From contig JAFSWJ010000145.1 in NCBI GenBank assembly GCA_017444545.1, positions 1 to 9,193 on the forward strand: DNA of 9,193 nucleotides, in the 5' to 3' direction. Source of the DNA: Lachnospiraceae bacterium. Its GTDB lineage: Bacteria > Bacillota > Clostridia > Lachnospirales > Lachnospiraceae. How positions within the stretch are numbered: the stretch's first letter is position 1; every line of letters starts with the position of its first letter. This document shows, piece by piece, positions 6,073 to 9,193 of the stretch. The translations under genes were made by a program, and so were the position numbers. The notes under the pieces were generated by a model, which had not been told where the DNA came from, did no database searches, and saw only the letters and a program-made list of their open reading frames with translations.

Positions 6073-6095
6073 CTCTCCGGACGCAACCCGGAAAG
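6073..6095 (-). other. GC-rich hairpin just after nusG
   Basis: The minus-strand RNA can form an eight base-pair stem, CUUUCCGG with CCGGAGAG (one G-U pair), around a seven-base loop. It starts eight bases beyond the nusG stop codon. No U run follows, so it is not a typical terminator; it may stabilise the upstream mRNA or mark a processing site. Confidence 0.4.
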
Positions 6096-6102
6096 TCATT
6101 TA

Positions 6103-6630
6103 TCATCTCATGAGAGATATCTGGTCAAAACTGATGTCAACAGGCGTTTCCCTGCCAAAAAGCTCTACCATGATGGTCGCCGTTCTCTTGCCGGTATCCA
6201 TTCTCGCTATAGGACCCACAGTATCCCTCCAGGGACCTGCAACCACCATTACCGTATCTCCGACATCAAAGTTGATGGCCATGTTCTCAACATGGATGCC
6301 AAGCGGCTTCATCTCTTCGTCGGAAAGCGGCACGGGCTTGCTTCCCGGTCCGACAAATCCCGTCACTCCCCTGGTATTTCTGACTACATACCAGGTATCA
6401 TCATCCATCACCATATTTACAAGGACATAGCCCGGGAACATCTTCTTTTCCACTTCCTTGCGCTGCCCGTTATCCTTTGTCTCGATAACAGTCTGGGTGG
6501 GTACCCGGACCTCCAGTATCCTGTCCTGCATGTTCCGGTTTTCAATGGCCATCTCTATATTGGCTTTGACCTTCTTTTCATATCCGGAATATGTGTGTGC
6601 CACATACCAGTGTGCTTCTTTATCAGCCAT
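6103..6630 (-). CDS. nusG: Transcription elongation/antitermination factor NusG
   Basis: Encodes NusG, which binds RNA polymerase clamp helices through its N-terminal domain and contacts Rho or ribosomal protein S10 through its C-terminal KOW domain. At 175 residues it has normal length. The NGN domain covers about 1-105, with WYVAHTYSGYEKKV at 8-21 and MFPGYVLVNMVMDD at 64-77. The KOW domain is about 122-175 (GDTVMVVAGPWRDTVGPI, then ELFGRETPVDISFDQ). The GPW and the C-terminal SLMR differ slightly from common family sequences but no key element is missing. ATG 6630 has GGAGG at 6636-6640, and secE ends only 11 bases before its start, the usual secE-nusG arrangement. Confidence 0.97.
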   Translation of the reverse strand: MADKEAHWYVAHTYSGYEKKVKANIEMAIENRNMQDRILEVRVPTQTVIETKDNGQRKEVEKKMFPGYVLVNMVMDDDTWYVVRNTRGVTGFVGPGSKPVPLSDEEMKPLGIHVENMAINFDVGDTVMVVAGPWRDTVGPIARMDTGKRTATIMVELFGRETPVDISFDQISLMR

Positions 6631-6641
6631 TTATTCCTCCA

Positions 6642-6848
6642 TTACCTGATAAGGAAATTGATACCATATTGAAGAGCCCTGTCTATGACTGCTATGAGTG
6701 CTCCCGTAACAATAGAGACCACGACAACAGCAACAGTCTGCTTCATAAGTGTCAATCTGTCAGGCCATACTATCTTTTTGAACTCGGCTTTGACGCCCTT
6801 AAAAAACCCCGAAAGCTTTCCGGTGCTTTTTGCTTCTGATTCAGCCAT
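6642..6848 (-). CDS. secE: Preprotein translocase subunit SecE
   Basis: Encodes the small essential membrane subunit of the SecYEG protein export channel. The 68-residue protein is the short, single-span form typical of Gram-positive bacteria. A polar N-terminus is followed by an amphipathic helix with the conserved EFKKIVWPDR at 22-31 and one membrane segment at about 37-58, then a short tail. ATG 6848 is preceded by GGAGG (6856-6860) seven bases upstream. It lies 17 bases after rpmG and 11 bases before nusG and is surely co-transcribed with both. Confidence 0.96.
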   Translation of the reverse strand: MAESEAKSTGKLSGFFKGVKAEFKKIVWPDRLTLMKQTVAVVVVSIVTGALIAVIDRALQYGINFLIR

Positions 6849-6865
6849 TACAAAACCTCCGTGAC

Positions 6866-7015
6866 TTACTTTGTCTCCTTGTGAAGAGTGTGCTTCTTGC
6901 AGAATCTGCAGTACTTGCTTATCTCCATCCTGTTAGGATGAGTCTTCTTGTCCTTTGTAGTGTCATAATTTCTGTTCTTGCACTCGGTACATGCAAGCGT
7001 TATTCTTGTACGCAT
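6866..7015 (-). CDS. rpmG: 50S ribosomal protein L33, zinc-binding form
   Basis: A 49-residue protein beginning [19 protein letters not shown], characteristic of L33 of the large subunit. Two CxxC pairs (C9-C12 and C36-C39) are present, so this is the zinc-coordinating C+ form, not the zinc-independent paralogue used in zinc shortage. [12 protein letters not shown] at 28-39 is conserved. ATG 7015 has GGAGGAG at 7023-7029, seven bases upstream. It is the first gene of the rpmG-secE-nusG-rplKA run, in the order usual for Firmicutes, and lies directly downstream of a strong promoter with a leader of about 65 bases. Confidence 0.95.
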   Translation of the reverse strand: MRTRITLACTECKNRNYDTTKDKKTHPNRMEISKYCRFCKKHTLHKETK

Positions 7016-7087
7016 GTTAACGCTCCTCCATCGCTACCCCCGAAAATGAGGGCAAAAAAATAAGACTATATTACCCGTCGTTTCCTA

Positions 7088-7116
7088 AATATAACACGGT
7101 GATAATACACTGTCAA
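7088..7116 (-). promoter_or_regulatory. Strong promoter of rpmG-secE-nusG
   Basis: A perfect TTGACA (7111-7116), exactly 17 bases, then TATATT (7088-7093, five of six to consensus). TGTG lies just before the -10 box. Transcription should start near 7080. It is the best promoter match in the window and fits a housekeeping sigma factor driving translation genes. Confidence 0.88.
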
Positions 7117-7117
7117 C

Positions 7118-7137
7118 CGAAAATCCTTTAATTTTCG
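7118..7137. terminator. Weak hairpin after proC
   Basis: CGAAAAT and ATTTTCG form a seven base-pair stem around a six-base loop, nine bases beyond the proC stop and immediately before the -35 box of the rpmG promoter. It is AU-rich and lacks a proper U run on the minus strand, so termination of hypDE-proC transcripts here is only a possibility. Confidence 0.3.
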
Positions 7138-7146
7138 TTATTATCT

Positions 7147-7935
7147 TTATTTCTTAAAATCCATTATCGCTTCTATTGATGCCATGCAGGCGCTCCTGAA
7201 ACCGTTCTTTTCCAGTGCTTCGACTCCGCGTATGGTCGTTCCTCCCGGGGAACAGACGGCATCCTTGAGCTCTCCCGGATGCTTTCCCGATTCAAAGATC
7301 AGTTTTGCTGATCCCATGATCATCCTTGATACCAGCCTGTATGCCGTGGCTCTTGGTATTCCGTATTTGACGGCTGCATCTGCATAACTTTCCGCCATCA
7401 GATCAACAAAAGCCGGTCCGCATCCGCTCACTGCACCTCCGATCCCCATCAGGTGTGTCGGCAGTTCCTCTATCATGCCTATCGACGAAAAAAGATCTTT
7501 CAGATCCTTTCTCTCCTCTTCCGTCAGGGAATTTGTTTCTTCAAACAAAAAGACTCCCTCTCCGACCATGGCAGGTGTATTCGGCATCACAAACTGCACT
7601 CTCACACTGTCTCCTAGAAGTCTCTTGAATTTATCAAAGTCCCATCCCGATGCTATGGATACGACAGCCTTCCCCTTTATTATGTCGAGAACCTCCTTTA
7701 ATGCGCTCTCGATCTGATAAGGCTTGCAGGCAATGAAGATCATGTCTGACCGGCTCACCAGGCTCTTTACGTCATCTGCCGCCTTTATTCCAAGCTTTTC
7801 GCAGTTTTCCAAAAGTTTGTCCCTGTGCGGCGCATACGCGGAGATCTTTTCCGGATCTGCGGCCTTTGAAGCAATGAAACCTTCAACAAGCGCACAAGCC
7901 ATATTTCCCATTCCCACAAAACCGATATTTCTCAT
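7147..7935 (-). CDS. proC: Pyrroline-5-carboxylate reductase
   Basis: Catalyses the last step of proline synthesis, the NAD(P)H-dependent reduction of 1-pyrroline-5-carboxylate to proline, in the cytoplasm. The 262-residue length is normal. The N-terminal Rossmann fold starts with IGFVGMGNMACAL (4-16), with ACKPYQ at 69-74. VMPNTPAMVGEG lies at 116-127, SGCGPAFVDLMAE at 170-182 and the C-terminal signature HPGELKDAVCSPGGTTIRGVE at 219-239. SGCGPAF replaces the more common SGSGPAY. ATG 7935 is set by GGAGG (7943-7947). The gene follows hypE by 37 bases on the same strand, so it is probably co-transcribed with hydrogenase maturation genes, although there is no biochemical link. Confidence 0.95.
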   Translation of the reverse strand: MRNIGFVGMGNMACALVEGFIASKAADPEKISAYAPHRDKLLENCEKLGIKAADDVKSLVSRSDMIFIACKPYQIESALKEVLDIIKGKAVVSIASGWDFDKFKRLLGDSVRVQFVMPNTPAMVGEGVFLFEETNSLTEEERKDLKDLFSSIGMIEELPTHLMGIGGAVSGCGPAFVDLMAESYADAAVKYGIPRATAYRLVSRMIMGSAKLIFESGKHPGELKDAVCSPGGTTIRGVEALEKNGFRSACMASIEAIMDFKK

Positions 7936-7972
7936 AATAAAACCTCCTGTTACGTTTCTTTCATAATGAAGG

Positions 7973-8962
7973 TCAGCATATCCTCGGAAGCCCCTCTCCT
8001 GTCATGGCCTCAAGCCTCCTTGTACCTCCCGTCAAAGTTCTCATATGTACACTTCCGCGGTCTTCTGCCTGCTTCACCTCACCTATCACTGCGGCATTTT
8101 TTCCGTACCTGTCTTTTCTGATCAGATCCAGCGCTCTTTCCGTGTCATCTTCAGACACAAAAAAGATCATTTTTCCTTCATTTCCCATATAGATGGTTTC
8201 AAGCCCCAAAAGTGAACAGAACCCCCTGACACTTTCATTTTCAGGAAGTCTATCCTCATATATGACTATCCCCGCCTTTGCGGTACCGGCCATTTCCGAA
8301 AGGACCGTTGCCAGCCCGCCCCTTGTGACATCCCTCATGGCATGTACATGTATGCCGTTTTCAAACAGAGCTTCAACCATAGACACAAGAGGCGCATTAT
8401 CACTTATTATATTGTTCTTTATGTTCATCCGGCTCTTTAATATGGCGGCGTGATGCTCTCCAAGGCATCCTGACAGGATAACTGCATCCCCTTCTTTGAT
8501 GTTTTCCGCAGAAATATCCCGTCCTTCCGGAACATATCCGACTCCGGACGTATTTATGAAAAGACCTCCCCTTCCTTCGGTCACCTTGGTATCCCCCGCA
8601 ACGATGCTCACACCTGCCTCTTTTGCGGTATCCGCCATGGATGAAACTATTCTTTCAAGGGTTTTTATCTCCAGTCCCTCCTGAAGGATAAATCCGCAGG
8701 TCAGATACCTCGGCTGTGCTCCCGCAGCCAGAAGGTCGTTCACCGTACCGCAAACGGAAAGCCTTCCTATATCCCCGCCGTCATATTCTATGGGATCCAC
8801 CACAAAACTGTCCGTTGTGACCGCGATCTTCGGAGCGCCATCCACAACCGCGCTGTCCCCCGCTTTTCTAAGTATATCATTGTCAAAATACCTAAAAAAT
8901 AAATCCTCTACGAGCCCTGATGTGACCCTTCCTCCTCCGCCATGCGCCTGTGTTATGATCAT
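7973..8962 (-). CDS. hypE: Hydrogenase maturation protein HypE (carbamoyl dehydratase)
   Basis: Takes part in making the cyanide ligands of the NiFe hydrogenase centre: HypF passes a carbamoyl group to the C-terminal cysteine of HypE, which HypE dehydrates with ATP to a thiocyanate and gives to iron on HypC-HypD. The 329-residue protein has normal length and the AIR-synthase-like ATP-binding fold. Seen are AHGGGGR at 6-12, TTDSFVVDPIEYDGGDIGRL at 49-68, CGTVNDLLAAGAQP at 71-84, VAGDTKVTEG at 121-130 and MRDVTRGGLA at 209-218. It ends in the required PRIC, with Cys329 as acceptor. ATG 8962 overlaps the hypD stop (ATGA), and GGGAG lies nine bases upstream. The terminal PRIC makes confusion with selenophosphate synthetase or ThiL very unlikely. 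Confidence 0.97.
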   Translation of the reverse strand: MIITQAHGGGGRVTSGLVEDLFFRYFDNDILRKAGDSAVVDGAPKIAVTTDSFVVDPIEYDGGDIGRLSVCGTVNDLLAAGAQPRYLTCGFILQEGLEIKTLERIVSSMADTAKEAGVSIVAGDTKVTEGRGGLFINTSGVGYVPEGRDISAENIKEGDAVILSGCLGEHHAAILKSRMNIKNNIISDNAPLVSMVEALFENGIHVHAMRDVTRGGLATVLSEMAGTAKAGIVIYEDRLPENESVRGFCSLLGLETIYMGNEGKMIFFVSEDDTERALDLIRKDRYGKNAAVIGEVKQAEDRGSVHMRTLTGGTRRLEAMTGEGLPRIC

Positions 8963-9193
8963 ACATCTGCTCTCCCGTATTCTGAAAAACAGTTACCCTC
9001 TGATGATACCATACATGCTCCCCTTGGAGAAAGCGGTGTGCATTTCTTTCCGAAAAGAGGACATTCGCACGGATCCATCCTGCCTGTGAGGATTTTGTCA
9101 CAACAGCACAGTTCATCATATTTTTCATCCTTTACAAGTCCAAAGCTGCCGGCATCGTATTTTTCGTACTCTTTTTTCAGACAGGATCCCGAA
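8959..9193 (-). CDS. hypD: Hydrogenase maturation protein HypD, C-terminal 77 residues (partial)
   Basis: Only the 3' end is in the window; the frame enters at 9192 and ends in TGA at 8959-8961. HypD is the iron-sulfur scaffold that, with HypC, holds the iron while CO and CN ligands are attached. The fragment shows the cysteine-rich C-terminal family signature: residues 29-31 are CCC, then CECPLFGKKC at 42-51 and GACMVSSEGNC at 58-68. These fit the region holding the 4Fe-4S cluster ligands. The 4-bp ATGA overlap with hypE implies coupled translation. Further hyp genes may lie beyond the edge. A minus-strand frame starting at 9128 in another phase is a shadow of this gene. Confidence 0.95.
   Translation of the reverse strand, partial: SGSCLKKEYEKYDAGSFGLVKDEKYDELCCCDKILTGRMDPCECPLFGKKCTPLSPRGACMVSSEGNCFSEYGRADV

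Noticed and set aside
6039..6092. Promoter for rplK using TTGCGT and the AT-rich run
   Set aside because: The spacing to any -10-like sequence is 19-21 bases and the -35 match is weak, so no call was made.

Overview
The window looks like chromosomal DNA from a Gram-positive anaerobe of the class Clostridia, probably Lachnospiraceae. This rests on strong AGGAGG ribosome-binding sites before nearly every gene, a Firmicutes-type L10 leader with an intrinsic attenuator, a zinc-binding L33 next to SecE and NusG, and hydrogenase-maturation genes. The assignment is inferred from protein and leader style and was not tested by a search.

Layout, right to left, because most genes are on the minus strand. 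The 3' end of hypD (9193-8959) overlaps hypE by an ATGA junction, and proC follows 37 bases later; these form one transcription unit. A near-consensus promoter (7088-7116) then starts the translation/transcription cluster rpmG-secE-nusG-rplK-rplA (7015-4836). A stem-internal loop-stem between nusG and rplK (6001-6031) matches the mRNA site bound by ribosomal protein L1 and should autoregulate rplKA.

In most bacteria rplA is followed directly by rplJ. Here about 2.2 kb separates them (2609-4835). It holds one plus-strand gene for a lipoprotein with a CapA/PgsA-type metallophosphatase-like domain (3067-4488). That gene is bracketed by two unrelated-looking but similarly built palindromic elements of roughly 190-200 bp: element A (2846-3031) upstream and element B (4599-4799) downstream. 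Element B grows out of a degenerate 36-38 bp tandem repeat array that begins right after the capA-like stop codon. This repeat-flanked insertion into a highly conserved operon is the most interesting part of the window.

The second half of the ribosomal/RNA polymerase cluster begins with its own promoter (2771-2800) and L10 leader (about 2641-2764), followed by rplJ, rplL and the first 458 codons of rpoB (1376-1, running off the left edge). L10 carries an unusual repetitive Ala/Pro/Glu/Lys tail of about 55 residues. The rplL-rpoB gap has a small hairpin and a possible internal promoter.

Functionally, L11, L1, L10 and L12 build the ribosomal stalks, SecE is part of the protein export channel, NusG and RpoB belong to transcription, HypD and HypE make the cyanide ligands of NiFe hydrogenase, and ProC makes proline. 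The capA-like lipoprotein is the only clear outlier.
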